In this document: positions 48,034 through 60,039 of the stretch, in pieces | Layout of the letters: every line of letters begins with the position of its first letter | How positions within the stretch are numbered: position 1 is the first letter of the stretch | From: Lepus europaeus | Taxonomy: Eukaryota; Chordata; Mammalia; Lagomorpha; Leporidae | DNA: 64,000 nucleotides | Assembly: GCF_033115175.1 (NCBI RefSeq) | Contig: NC_084840.1 | Location: forward strand, 77,391,179 to 77,455,178 | Direction of reading: 5' to 3' | Made by a program: the position numbers and the translations under genes | The notes under the pieces: model-generated | Databases searched by the model: none | The model's input: only the letters and a program-made list of their open reading frames with translations | Told to the model about the DNA's origin: nothing

Positions 48034-48094
48034 TGTCTGCCTCTCCTTCTCTCTGTGTGTAACTCTGATTTTCAAATAAATCTATAAAAAAAAA
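47757..48094 (+). repeat. Older CSINE with CT/GT tract
   Basis: GAGCATTGGTTCAAATCCTG, CAGCTCTCTGCTATGACCTG, CT at 47971-48016 then GT, tail TTTTCAAATAAATCTATA. Confidence 0.85.
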
Positions 48095-48760
48095 GAATGA
48101 TCTATACCTTCATGTTTATTGCAGCTCAAATCACAATAGCTAAGCTATTGAATCAACCTAGATGTCTATCAGCTGATGACTGGATAAAAAAAATTATGGC
48201 CTATATACACTATGAAATAGCATTCAGCTGTAAAAAATAATGAAATCCTATCATTTACAACATAATAGATGTAACTAGAAGCCACTATTCTTAGTAAAAT
48301 AAGCCAATTCCAAAATGACAAATAACAAATATTTTCCCTGATCTGTGGTAACTAAAAATGGTAACAAAAAATGTGATGTATAATTATTTGCATTGCAATC
48401 TGCATAAAATTATTCCTGTACATAACCAGTTGAGGGAAAATGGCTTAAAGTCTAAATTAACCCAATTATTATCTTGTAACCACACGGAAATATTTAGATG
48501 CTACATTGTCAATGTTTGTATTTAATTGAAAGAAATTATCAATGACCAATTTGACAAAAAAAACTACTTCTGGGTGAAATTAAAAGTTTTCAAATCAATT
48601 ATTGTTTATAGCTATATTCTGTATTCCCACTAAACTAGGGTCTTTTTGCTTTTTACGTGATGAATTTCTTATTTAGTGATGCATTATGCCTTTTTACTGC
48701 ATTGTAATTTTAAAATGTATTATCTCAAAAGCTAAACAAAACTCAAAAAGACTTGGGAGG

Positions 48761-51178
48761 TCTATGTTATGTCATGATTTTAAGGAATCTTATTTCAACC
48801 AGATATTTTGGATTTTGAGCTTTCTTGGCATTCTTGACAGGCATTCAAAAAATCAAAGTTTCAAACAATCTGGTCTCTAAAATTTCCAGTAAATCCTGGA
48901 CTTTGGTTTTTCCAGTTTGGGCCCAACTGAAAAAATCGAAGGACCTATGTCTCTCATCTTATAGAGACACCAACTAATCAGTCTATTTGGATTATATTAG
49001 AAGGACTGTCAAGATGTGAAGTGGTACCAGACTTTAAGTTTCTATAATGGAAAATGCTATTAATACAAATGTTTGAGAATTAAAAAATCTAATGATCTTG
49101 TGTTACTAGACATGATAGTTATCTTAATGAGAAAGCCCCAGAGGCCTAAAGGGTTAAATACTTGTAAAATCCTACAGATGCTTTCAAAAATACTGTGAAG
49201 TAAGCAAGTGCCTCTTGTTGGTTGATGAGTTTATAATTTTAAACATGGCGACTTAAAGTCTTTTGTCATCCATAGTTATATATGATGTGCTGCTCATAAA
49301 ACTAAAGCGTTCTTGGTTCTGTGTTTAGCTGTCCTCCTATAGGTTCCTATGGACTTTTTCCAGCCACTTTTATTGTATTCAGTACTTTGGGATGGCTCTG
49401 TAAACAGATGAAGCCAATAATGTATTAACAGTACCAACTGAGAGAAAGTATGGTTAACTGAGGTTACTAAAAACAAAAAGCAATTCAAATCAATTGGCAA
49501 TCTACAAAAAGAGTTAAAGATTTTAAAAGCTATTATTATAATTGCTATATTGGTCTATTATGCTATATTATATGTGTATACATATTGTATGTCCACATGG
49601 GGAAATTTTATTAAGAGTTTTATTTTAAATGGCTTATAGATAAGATATAGATAGCTAGATTTACTTCGCCATCAGCAAAGTAAACAGTAAGTAGAAAAAA
49701 ACCTCCCTTTCAGACCAAAGGGAAAGAAAGTTTTAAAGTGAGAATATAATTTTCCTCATGGGCATTGTCTACCTTAGAAAAACTACTACAGAACATGCCT
49801 GTGACTATAGACTTGTCGTTCAGGCCACCGAAGATTAGAGATGGGATACGGGCACTCCCTTGACTTGCATCCTCTGGTCTGCTTTAACACAAACCAGGAG
49901 GAAAAGAAAGCTTGGCATCAGAAGCAATGGGTGGCAGGCCTATTAATGGCTGATCTGCACAGTGATCTGCCCTCAAGGAGACCCAACAGGCCAGTCCACT
50001 GCAGTGGCTTTCAATGTGGTAAGCCTGGGCTTCAGCAGAAGTCAGCTTGTGAAGAGCCCTGGCAGCTCTGCCAAAAGTTGGATCACTGGAAATGGACCTG
50101 CCCTGGAGTCGAAGGATGCCCAGGTCAGAGCCACAGATCTTACTGGCTCTAAGCTGAAAAGCCCTTCACTCAGCCCAGCTTCCAATGTGACCACTGCAGC
50201 TGAGGGGACAGCCAAGTAGGGTCAGCAACATTGCAGGCAGACTGTAAATTTCTTGTTAGAGATGTCACCTGCCTTTACCTGGCCAGCTCTCCTCCCAGGC
50301 CAGCCAAGTAATGAAAGTCAACAGAGTGCCTTCCCCTAGGAGGTTCACACCTCCCTTAGGATATACCCCATGTGAAGAGATAGATAGGCCTGGGCCTCTG
50401 AATTTACAAGGCCTAAAGCCCACCAGATTATTATCAAGCCCCTTCTATCAGGTTCTATTTGCCTCTCAATCAGAAAACTTAATTGTAGCTTAGACAGCAC
50501 CTTTCTTAGCACATCTAATAATGACTCTGTCCTTTGTTCTAGACCCTGTCTAGCACACTTGGGCCTCATTCCTTTGTAATCATAACCTCTACTCTACCAC
50601 CAATGGCTCTACTCCCAACCTGTGTGTTCTGATGGTCCTCTTCCCCACTTAATGCTGTATAATTGTTCAAACCTGGTAAATGCCACTCTTAGGATCCTTG
50701 GTTACTATCCTCACTCTGTCTTTTATGACCTTGTCTAAATATGATCAGAGTCGGCAAACTTGGAAGGCTTCCATAGCCTTGGCAACTCATGACGACAGCC
50801 TAGGATGGTTACTGGCGCCATAAACTAGAGTGTCAGTTTGTTGGGTCAACAACAGGAGCCACTCTGCACTTGCTCCTCATGTGGGATCTCTGTCCTTAAT
50901 GTGCTGTACATTTTGATGTAATGCTATAACTAGTACTCAAACAGTATGTTTCACTTTGTGTTTCTATGTGGGTGCAAACTGTTGAAATCTTTATACTAAA
51001 TTGATCTTCTGTATATAAAGAGAATTGAAAATGAATCTTGATGCAAATGGAAGGGGAGAGGGAGCGGGAGAGGGGAGGGTTGCGGGTGGGAGGGAAGTTA
51101 TGGGGTGGGGAGCCATTGTAATCCTTAAGCTGTACACTGGAAATTTATATTCATTAAATAAAAGTTAAAAAAAAAAAA
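48761..51178 (+). mobile_element. Composite retroelement (copy A): unknown 5' region, gag-like region, L1 3' tail
   Basis: Bounded by the direct repeat AAAAAGACTTGGGAGG at 48745-48760 and 51174-51189. Three parts: 48761-49889 (AT-rich, not recognised); 49890-50720 (non-L1); 50725-51166 (L1 3' end, then poly(A)). In one frame of the middle part, 49990-50130 has two degenerate CCHC-like boxes, CGKPGLQQKSAC and LCQKLDHWKWTCP, suggestive of a retroviral nucleocapsid. No complete ORF is present. The L1 tail and duplication indicate mobilisation by L1 machinery. Confidence 0.7.
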
Positions 51179-51220
51179 GACTTGGGAGGAAAGTGGGAGG
51201 AAGATAAAGAATGTGTTCTT

Positions 51221-51534
51221 GGGCCGTTGCCGCAGCTCACTTGGTTAATCCTCCGCCTGAAGTGCTGGCATCCCATATGGGTGCCAGGTTCTAGTCCCGG
51301 TTGCTCCTCTTCCAGTCCAGCTCTCTGCTATGGCCCGGGAAGGCAGTGGAGGATGGCCCAGGTCCTTGGGCTCCTGCACTCATATGGGAGACCAGGAGGG
51401 AGCACCTGGCTCCTGGCTTCGGATTGGCATAGCTCCGGCCATAGAGGCCATTTGGGGAGTGAACCAAAGGAAGGAAGGCCTTTCTCTGTCTCTCTCCCTC
51501 ACTGTCTAACTCTGTCAAATAAAAAAAAAAAAAG
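51221..51534 (+). repeat. CSINE
   Basis: GGGCCGTTGCCGCAGCTCAC to CTGTCAAATAAAAAAAAAAA. It sits about 30 bases beyond the composite element copy A. Confidence 0.92.
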
Positions 51535-51592
51535 AGAGAGAGAATGTTGTTATGTTCTTAAACTTGTATCTACAAATCATTTTTAATTTGTT

Positions 51593-51880
51593 TATTTACA
51601 GACAGTGAGAGGCAGAGACAGAGATAAAGGACTTCCGTCTGCTGGTTCACTCCCCAAATGGCCACAATGGCCGGAGCTGTGCGGATCCGAAGCCAGGAGC
51701 CAGGAGCTTCTTCCAGGTCCCCCATGCAGGTGCAGGGGCCCGGGCCCAAGGACTTGGGCCATCTTCTACTGCTTTCCCAGGCCATAGCAGGGAGCTGGAT
51801 GGGAAGAGGAGCAGCCAGGACTAGAACCAGTGCCCATATGGGATGCTGGTGCAGCAGGCAGAGGCCACAGCACTGGTCCC
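51593..51880 (-). repeat. CSINE, antisense
   Basis: Flanked by AATCATTTTTAATTTGTT (51575) and AATCATATTTAATTTGTT (51881), one mismatch. Confidence 0.9.
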
Positions 51881-52313
51881 AATCATATTTAATTTGTTAG
51901 AAATTTAATAAAATAGAAATAAAAATGGAAAAAAAGGAAATAATACAATTCCTGTCTTACAAGGCTGTGTGGGTTAACTGCAGAAATCTATGGCTAGGGC
52001 TGGAAACATAGGAGGTGCTCAATAAATTAGCCTGGCTGTTAACAATAATAAAAATAAAAATAATTTTTGCTGCAAAAAAAAAAATGAAAACCAGGCATAC
52101 TAGGAGTCTTCAAAAAGTTTGTACATTGACTAACAAGAGTGTCAAAATAAGCTTTTGATTCCAGTCCTCCCCAAACTTTTGAAATACTCTTTGAAGAATA
52201 AATGAAATTGGGCTCTGAGCATAGTCATATTGGCTAGTTTCAGCTATTTTTTGCTTTGACTTATACCCTATGATTCCCCAAACTCTCTCTAAATCCTTAT
52301 TAAAAATTGCCAC

Positions 52314-52627
52314 CAGGGTCAGCACTGTGGTCAGCACCTGTGGCTCCAACACCCAATGTGGGCACAGGTTTTTGTCCTGGCTGCTCCACTTCCAATACAG
52401 TTCCATGCTAGTGGCCTGGGAAAGTAGTGAAAAATGGCCAAAGGGCTTGGGCTCCTACACCCACATGTTAGACATGAAAGAAGCTCCTGGCTCCAGATTG
52501 GCCAAGCTCCAGCTGTTGCAGCCATTTGGGGAGTGAACCAGCAGATGGAAGACCTCTCTCTCTGTCTCTCCCTCTCTCTGTCTATAACTCTGCCTCTCAA
52601 GTAAATAAATAAATCTTTTAAAAAACT
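52314..52627 (+). repeat. Older CSINE
   Basis: CAGGGTCAGCACTGTGGTCA to CTCTCAAGTAAATAAATAAA. Confidence 0.85.
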
Positions 52628-54608
52628 GTCTGCAAACTGTGATCTGCTGTGGGAAATTGAGAGATCAACATCACACTTGAAACCGAGCAGCAAAGTAGTG
52701 GTCTTCATTTGGAGATCAAATAATGAAAACAACAGGGAAGTACTGAGAAGGACATAGCTATGCCCAACTGAGTGATAAACCTACTGTCACAGAGAACACA
52801 GGAGCACACAGGCTGGCATGGTGACTCCAGGGGAAAAAAAAAAGCACAAGAGGCTGCTTTTCATCATGTGTAGACTTCAACCTTCATGAGTTCCAGACAC
52901 AACCAAGGATATTTTGAGGATGTAGCATCAGTCAGGAATCAATCAGGAAAGAAGAAACCATGCTGGTTATTTAGACAGAGCATGTGTAATCAACTGGTCA
53001 GTGCTTCTGGGAAGCCAACCAAGTAGCAAGGAAGCAAACCAGAGACTAGTAAAAACAGGAAGTTGCTACTTACCTAGGCTAGAGAAACTAAGACAGGATT
53101 TGATTCCGGAGCACAGAGCCAGGAGTCCCCCCAGCAGAAGTTACAACCGTGGGGCCCTGATGGATGGGAACCATACCTAGTGGAGAGATAGAAGGACTTG
53201 TTGCGTGCCTCTGAAAGCTGTTAAAATTAAAATGAAGTTACTTGTGGCAACCCTAAAAAAATAAAGCTGAAAGATTAGGAAGGAAGTGTTCTCATGCATG
53301 ATTGCCTCTTAACAACTCTCAAAAAACTCTATTAGAACTACAAATTTGCATAAAACTGATAACACTGTATACAGAGAAGATTTCCATAAGGACTCTGTTC
53401 AATCTTGAACTGACACCACCCTTTTTATTAGTTCTTTTGGCAAAGGATTGCTTCAAAATATTTTTATGTAATCCTCACTTTGCCTTTTGAAACGTCCCTT
53501 TGTCTCATCATCTTTGAATACACTCCAAGTTTACTGTGGCACAGGTACTACCATGGCAATGATCTAATGCTCCCAAATACATTATTATTCTTTGAAGAGT
53601 CTTTCTCTGAATGTTACTTAAATTGGCACATCAGAAAAGAAAAGGAAAAATACCTCAACTAATTCCTCCATTTCTAATCTTTCATTGGTGTTCCCTAATG
53701 GCCAACTCCAGTTGGAAGCCAATAGACAGGTAGGCCAGGACTCAAGGCTAATGAGGACAGCCTTCCTGGACTACAGCAGAGCAGGAAAATGTGGAGGGAG
53801 GGCACTGAGCACAACAGATTAATGTTAATCAATCAGAACGTCATGCTGAGCATTGTAAATTGGATTTTAAGAAACTACAGCTTTCTTTGCAGTGCATGCT
53901 GATTGCACAGAAACATTGGATTATGTAAGCATCACAGTGTAAATTGAAGGGATTAACCAAAATAAAATGGGAGTTTAAACAATGCTCCTGCTGGCCTCAA
54001 AGCTCTCTTCCAGATCCCACCCAGGGCTGGATAATTTCTGAAATCATATAGAAGCTTCTTTGGCATTCACAAGATTTAAAACAGGCTAGGATTAGCATAG
54101 GTGGGGCTAGCCATCCAAACTAGAGTTCAGCTTAGCAAATATTTATTGAGTACCATCTTTTATGTACACAATACCATTCTTATCCTTCTTTGTTTCTGAT
54201 TCAAGCCTGTGAGAACAAAGTTGAGTTCAGAATTCACTTTTGCAGAACTCTATCCTCAGATCTTTCCCTGGAACTGAAACAATAACAGGATTCTTTGAAG
54301 CAAAGACTTAGGAGTGATTATTGCTAGATGTTGAAGTTTCCAGTTCCAAGATAAACTGCTTCCCAAATGGTGGCCTAGAAGACCAAATAGAGGGTCTCCT
54401 ATCTCTCTAGGTCCACGGATAATACCATGAAAAAAATCAGTAATTTGGGTATCAATGGTTCTACCATCTGTTTTTGTTGCCAAAAGAACCAAACAGATAG
54501 AATATCTGGCTTTTCTCAGATTGCATAGTTTGCCTAGTCTAGGATTTCACATTCTTCACTAATGCCTTCCTTAAGAATCCACACTATGGTAAGGTGGGTG
54601 TTGTAGTA
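52628..54608. other. No gene seen
   Basis: Mostly single-copy-looking sequence, with a short L2-like stretch around 54125-54185. No exon or retrocopy recognised. Confidence 0.5.
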
Positions 54609-54623
54609 CAATACACTTCTTTC

Positions 54624-55910
54624 TTTTTTTTTAACTTTTATTTAATGAATATAAATTTCCAGTGTACAGCTTATGGATTACAATGCCTTCCCCCTCCCAT
54701 AACTTCCCTCCCACCCGCAACCCTCCCCTCTCCCGCTCCCTCTCCCCTTCCATTTGCATCAAGATTCATTTTCAATTCTCTTTATATACAGAAGATCAAT
54801 TTAGTATAAAGATTTCAACAGTTTGCACCCACATAGAAACACAAAGTGAAACATACTGTTTGAGTACTAGTTATAGCATTACATCAAAATGTACAGCACA
54901 TTAAGGACAGAGATCCCACATGAGGAGCAAGTGCACAGTGGCTCCTGTTGTTGACCCAACAAACTGACACTCTAGTTTATGGCGCCAGTAACCATCCTAG
55001 GCTGTCGTCATGAGTTGCCAAGGCTATGGAAGCCTTCCAAGTTTGCCGACTCTGATCATATTTAGACAAGGTCATAAAAGACAGAGTGAGGATAGTAACC
55101 AAGGATCCTAAGAGTGGCATTTACCAGGTTTGAACAATTATACAGCATTAAGTGGGGAAGAGGACCATCAGAACACACAGGTTGGGAGTAGAGCCATTGG
55201 TGGTAGAGTAGAGGTTATGATTACAAAGGAATGAGGCCCAAGTGTGCTAGACAGGGTCTAGAACAAAGGACAGAGTCATTATTAGATGTGCTAAGAAAGG
55301 TGCTGTCTAAGCTACAATTAAGTTTTCTGATTGAGAGGCAAATAGAACCTGATAGAAGGGGCTTGATAATAATCTGGTGGGCTTTAGGCCTTGTAAATTC
55401 AGAGGCCCAGGCCTATCTATCTCTTCACATGGGGTATATCCTAAGGGAGGTGTGAACCTCCTAGGGGAAGGCACTCTGTTGACTTTCATTACTTGGCTGG
55501 CCTGGGAGGAGAGCTGGCCAGGTAAAGGCAGGTGACATCTCTAACAAGAAATTTACAGTCTGCCTGCAATGTTGCTGACCCTACTTGGCTGTCCCCTCAG
55601 CTGCAGTGGTCACTTTGGAAGCTGGGCTGAGTGAAGGGCTTTTCAGCTTAGAGCAAGTAAGATCTGTGGCTCTGACCTGGGCATCCTTCGACTCCAGGGC
55701 AGGTCCATTTCCAGTGATCCAACTCTTGGCAGAGCTGCCAGGGCTCTTCACAAGCTGACTTCTGCTGAAGCCCAGGCTTACCACATTGAAAGCCACTGCA
55801 GTGGACTGGCCTGTTGGGTCTCCTTGAGGGCAGATCACTGTGCAGATCAGCCATTAATAGGCCTGCCACCCATTGCTTCTGATGCCTAGCTTTCTTTTCC
55901 TCCTGGTTTG
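54624..55910 (-). mobile_element. Composite retroelement (copy B), 5'-truncated, inverted relative to copy A
   Basis: Minus-strand copy of 49890-51166: non-L1 part at 55910-55075 and L1 tail at about 55070-54634, followed by poly(T) at 54624. Flanked by CAATACACTTCTTTC (54609-54623) and CAGTACACTTCTTTC (55912-55926), a target-site duplication with one mismatch. It shares with copy A the same non-L1/L1 junction. By eye only isolated base differences separate the two. Confidence 0.8.
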
Positions 55911-55926
55911 ACAGTACACTTCTTTC

Positions 55927-56207
55927 GACAGCAGCATGCCATGTTGTAGTGCCAGTTCAAATTCCAACTACTCCACTTCTAAGCGACCTCCCTGCTAATG
56001 TGCCTGGGAAAGCAGTGGATGATGGCCTGAGTACTTGTCCCTCTGCCACACACATGGGAGACCTGACTGGAATTCCAAGCTCTTGGCTTCAGCCTGGCCC
56101 AGACCTGGATATTGCAGGTAGTGGGAGTGAACCAGCAGATGGAAGATTGTGTGTGCGTGTGTGTGTGTGTGTGCATTGCACTACCTTTCAAATAAAAGAT
56201 AATAATG
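55927..56207 (+). repeat. Older CSINE, 5'-truncated
   Basis: GTAGTGCCAGTTCAAATTCC, GCTTCAGCCTGGCCCAGACC, GT tract, CTTTCAAATAAAAGATAA. It directly abuts the right-hand duplication of composite copy B. Confidence 0.75.
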
Positions 56208-56599
56208 ATCCACACCATGGATCTTGTGGAATGGAGACAAACCACAAAATGAAAGCACTCTGACTTCCGCTGCCCCTTTAATAACAAAGAGGTGACTGCC
56301 CTCAGCACCCTGTTTCCTCCTCTCCCAAACCTTGGTACTATATATTCACGAACTGTGGGAAGACAAAAGGTGCCTAAGTTCCAAGAAGTAGTTAGAAGTA
56401 ATCAGAAGTTATTCAAGACTTAGAGAGATATCTTTACTGCTCCAAACTCCAGAGTGTACATCCCGACCAAGTATGGAATCTGTAGTGCAGCTCTGAATCT
56501 GGTTTTCCTGCTCCCAGGAAGGGTTAGATCAATCCAGGAGTAATAAAAACAATTATAACAATATTGAAAGTGCTGCGGTTTTGTGGGGGTTTCTTTGGT

Positions 56600-57260
56600 T
56601 TTTTGGTTTTTTGCAGATTTACTGAGGCATTATTGGCATAGGAAATTCACTGATGTTATATCAATAGATCTACTAGTGTTAGTAAATTTATAAAGTCCTA
56701 CAATCATCTCCACAATCCCACTATGGAACAATTTTATCTCCCTCCAAAAGTTCCTTTGTTTCCCTCTGCAGACAATCACTCTTCCCAGTCCCAGATCTGA
56801 ACAGCCTCTAACCACTTCTGCTTTCTATCTACAAAGTTTTGCCTGTTGTGTAAATTTGATAAAAACGGAGCCATGCAATATGTAGATTTTTATGCTTGGC
56901 TCTTCTTTGCTTGGAAAAATATTTTTGAGATTCATCCATGCTGCTGCATGTACCAATTATTTGTTCCTGTTATTGTTCAGAAGTATTCCAATGAATGGAT
57001 TTACCACATTCTGTTTGACCATTTGATGGCCTTGGTTCTATCTTTGGCTATTATGAATAACACTCTTACAACAACATTTATGCATTAGCCTCTATATGAA
57101 TGTAAGTTTTCATTTCTTTCAGGTGGATGTCTAGAATTAGAACTGCTGAGACCAGAACACGTATGTTTAACTTGTTAGGAGAAAGCTTCCCTATTGTCTT
57201 CCAAAGTGATTTATTACCATAACACATGCCCACTAGCAGTGTGTGATGGCCTCCCTGCCC
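56600..57260 (-). mobile_element. Old L1 fragment, antisense
   Basis: Reads like the reverse complement of an ancient mammalian L1 3' region, including a stretch about adding a base step after TTTCATTTCTTTCAGGTGG and the CATCCATGCTGCTGCATGT block. Many substitutions; no ORF. Confidence 0.6.
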
Positions 57261-58243
57261 AATCCCCAGGCCAGAAAGAGCCACCCTATCTTGCTTTGGC
57301 TTTTTTGCTTGCTTTTGCATTGTTGTCTGTACCCTTTGGTGTTTCTAGGTGGTAAGTCCTGCCAGCACCCAGACAAGTATAGACAGGAGACAAAAAGAAA
57401 TCTCAGAATTTACTACCTAGGTAGCTCTTGGGTCTTGAGGACTAGCTCATCTGATATCCCATTCTCTTTTCTCAACCTTATCGAGCCCTCTAATGTGTTC
57501 AGGTATAATAAGCAGGGAAGAACATGGAAATCTAACAGTCTCCCATTTGGGGGACCAAAAGCAAGTGGTGTGCTTAATATGGGCAACTTGAATTACAATG
57601 CTTACATTTATATTCTAGCTCTGTCACTTGCTAGTTCACTAACCTGATTGGTAAAAAAAAAAATGAGAAGGGCTAAGTACCTCTATTTTATCCGTACTAC
57701 CTAGCTCATTGTCAGACGTATAACGAACTCAACAAATATTTGACAGATTGATTAATATCATGTTGTCACATTTCTCTCAGTGATATTGCTTGGAAACTTC
57801 ATAATCATCTTAAAATCTTAGACCACCGGTGCTTAAAAGACACTGATGATCATGCAGAATTAAAGCACTTTAAAATAATGTTAAGAATAGCTAACATTTA
57901 TTGCATGTTTGATATGTTCCATGTGTCTTCATTAACAATGTACACATGCACACACTTAAGAGTACAGACATCTAAACTACAGATTGTAGTCCAGTCCTGG
58001 TTATGGAAGCACAAAGAAAAAAGAATTTAACTCTTCCAGAAGGAATTGGGAAAGGATTTGCAGGGGAGCTGACATTTGTGCTGGACTCAAGAAAATAAAC
58101 AGGAATTCATAAGAGAATGAAGAAGGAGAATCTCAAATACAAGGGAGTATGAATGAAAATGCAAAAACGTTTGCAAGAACACCCCTAATGAGCTGACATT
58201 AGAATTGGGTTTACTTAGTTTAGAGTTGATCTTCTGTATATAA
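57261..58243. other. No gene seen
   Basis: Single-copy-looking sequence. A 35-base L1 3'-like scrap lies at 58209-58243, just before the L1. Confidence 0.5.
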
Positions 58244-59342
58244 AGAAGACTTCTTGGAAAAGATCCCAGAGTCACAGGCAGTCAAAGTTAACAATTAGAT
58301 TGCATCAAGTTGAAAGTTTCTATACTGCAAAAGAAACAGTCAGGAAAGTGAAGGGGCAACCGACAAAATGGGAGAAAATATTTGCCAATTATGCAACTGA
58401 TAAATGATTAATAACCAGAATCTACAAGAGATCAAGAAACTCCACAACAACAAAACAAACAACCCACTTAAGAGATGTGCCAAGGACCTAAATAGACATT
58501 TTTCAAAAGAAGAAATCCAAACAGCCAACAGACACATGAATAAATGTTCAGGATCATTAGCCATCAGAGAAATACAAATCAAAACCACAAGGAGCTTTCA
58601 CCTCACCCTGGTTAGAATGGTTTACATGCAGAAATCAATTAACAACAGATGCTGTCAAGGATGTGGGGGGAAAGGGACACTAATCCACTATTGGTAGGAA
58701 TGCAACCAGTAAAGCCACTATGGAAGTCAGTTTGGAGATTCCTCAGGAACCTGAATATAACCCTACCACAGGATCCAGCCATCCCACTTCTCAGAATTTA
58801 CCCAAGGGAAATTAAATTGGCAAATAAAAGAGCTATCTACACCTCAATGCTTATTGCAGTTCAATTCACAATAGCTAAGACCTGGAATCAACCTAAATGC
58901 CCATCAACAGAAGACTGGATAAAGAAATTATGGGATATGTACTCTATAGAATACTATACAGCAGTAAAAAAAAAAAAAACAAAACAAAACAAAACAAAAC
59001 AATGAAATCTGGTCATTTACAACAAAATGGAGGAATCTGGAAAACATCATGCTGAGTCAAATAAGCCAGTCCCAAAGGGACAAATATCATGTGTTCTCCC
59101 TGATCTGTGACAACTAACTGAACACCTAAAAGGAAACCTGTTGAAGTGAAATGGATACCATGAGAAATAATGATTTGATCAGCCCTTATCCTGACTGTCG
59201 AGGAACAACTTATTACTTTATTCCTTTTAGTACTTTTTTGTTCTACTTAATGCCATTGGTTGAACCCTTTAATTAACACACAATTATTCTTAGGTGTTTA
59301 AATTTAACTGAAAAGTGATCCCTGTTAAAAATAAGAGTGGGA

Positions 59343-59681
59343 GGCCGGCGCCGTGGCTCAACAGGCTAATCCTCCGCCTTGCGGCGCTGGCACACCGGGT
59401 TATAGTCCCGGTCGGGGCACCGATCCTGTCCCGGTTGCCCCTCTTCCAGGCCAGCTCTCTGCTGTGGCCAGGGAGTGCAGTGGAGGATGGCCCAAGTGTT
59501 TGGGCTCTGCACCCCAGGGGAGACCAGGATAAGCACCTGGCTCCTGCCATCGGAACAGCGCGGTGCGCCAGCCTCAGCGCGCTACCGCGGCGGCCATTGG
59601 AGGGTGAACCAACGGCAAAAGGAAGACCTTTCTCTCTGTCTCTCTCTCTCTCTGTCCACTCTGCCTGTCAAAAAAAAAAAA
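59343..59681 (+). repeat. CSINE, first of a same-site pair
   Basis: GGCCGGCGCCGTGGCTCAAC to CTGCCTGTC and poly(A). Preceded by AAATAAGAGTGGGA (59329-59342) and followed by the same sequence. Confidence 0.95.
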
Positions 59682-59697
59682 AAAAATAAGAGTGGGA

Positions 59698-60039
59698 GGC
59701 CGGCACCGTGGCTCAATAGGCTAATCCTCCATCTTGCGGCGCTGGCACACCGGGTCCTAGGCCTGGTCGGGGCGCCGGATTCTATCACGGTTGCCCCTCT
59801 TCCAGGCCAGCTTTCTGCTGTGGCCCAGGAGTGCAGTGGAGGATGGCCCAAGTCCTTGGGCCCTGCACCCCATGGGAGACCAGGAGAAGCACCTGGCTCC
59901 TGCCTTCGGATCAGCGCGGTGCGCAGGCTGCACCGCACTGGCCGCAGCAGCCATTGGAGGGTGAACCAACGGCAAAGGAAGACCTTTCTCTCTGTCTCTC
60001 TCTCTCACTGTCCATTCTGCCTGTCAAAAATAAATAAAT
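59698..60039 (+). repeat. CSINE, second of a same-site pair
   Basis: GGCCGGCACCGTGGCTCAAT to CTGTCAAAAATAAATAAATA. The AAATAAGAGTGGGA target sequence lies on both sides, ending at 59697 and at 60053. Confidence 0.95.

Larger units (their letters stand above)
41100..48750 (+). mobile_element. Old L1, fragmented by later insertions
   Basis: Approximate limits. 41.1-42.15 kb resembles an L1 5' UTR. ORF1 remnants run from about 42170 to 42950 and resume at 45507 (LSF-like end at 45560). ORF2 endonuclease starts near 45750, is cut at 45985 and resumes at 46871. Later ORF2 pieces are at 47420-47750 and 48100-48250, followed by a 3' UTR. Many stops and frameshifts. Inserted into it are CSINEs, the L1 at 43675, a cluster at 45986-46866 bounded by AAAAAATAGACTTTAA, and the composite element at 48761. 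Confidence 0.7.

Noticed and set aside
50345-50569. 74-codon frame repeated identically at 55231-55455
   Set aside because: The identity reflects the duplicated composite element, not a conserved gene; the frame is antisense to the gag-like reading.
1860-56207. tRNA genes suggested by GTGGCTCA and GGTTCTAGTCCC boxes
   Set aside because: These are the internal A and B promoter boxes of CSINE copies; no cloverleaf with an acceptor stem was found.
57243-57647. 134-codon plus-strand open frame starting MMASLPNPQ
   Set aside because: No recognisable domain; it overlaps the end of an antisense L1 remnant.
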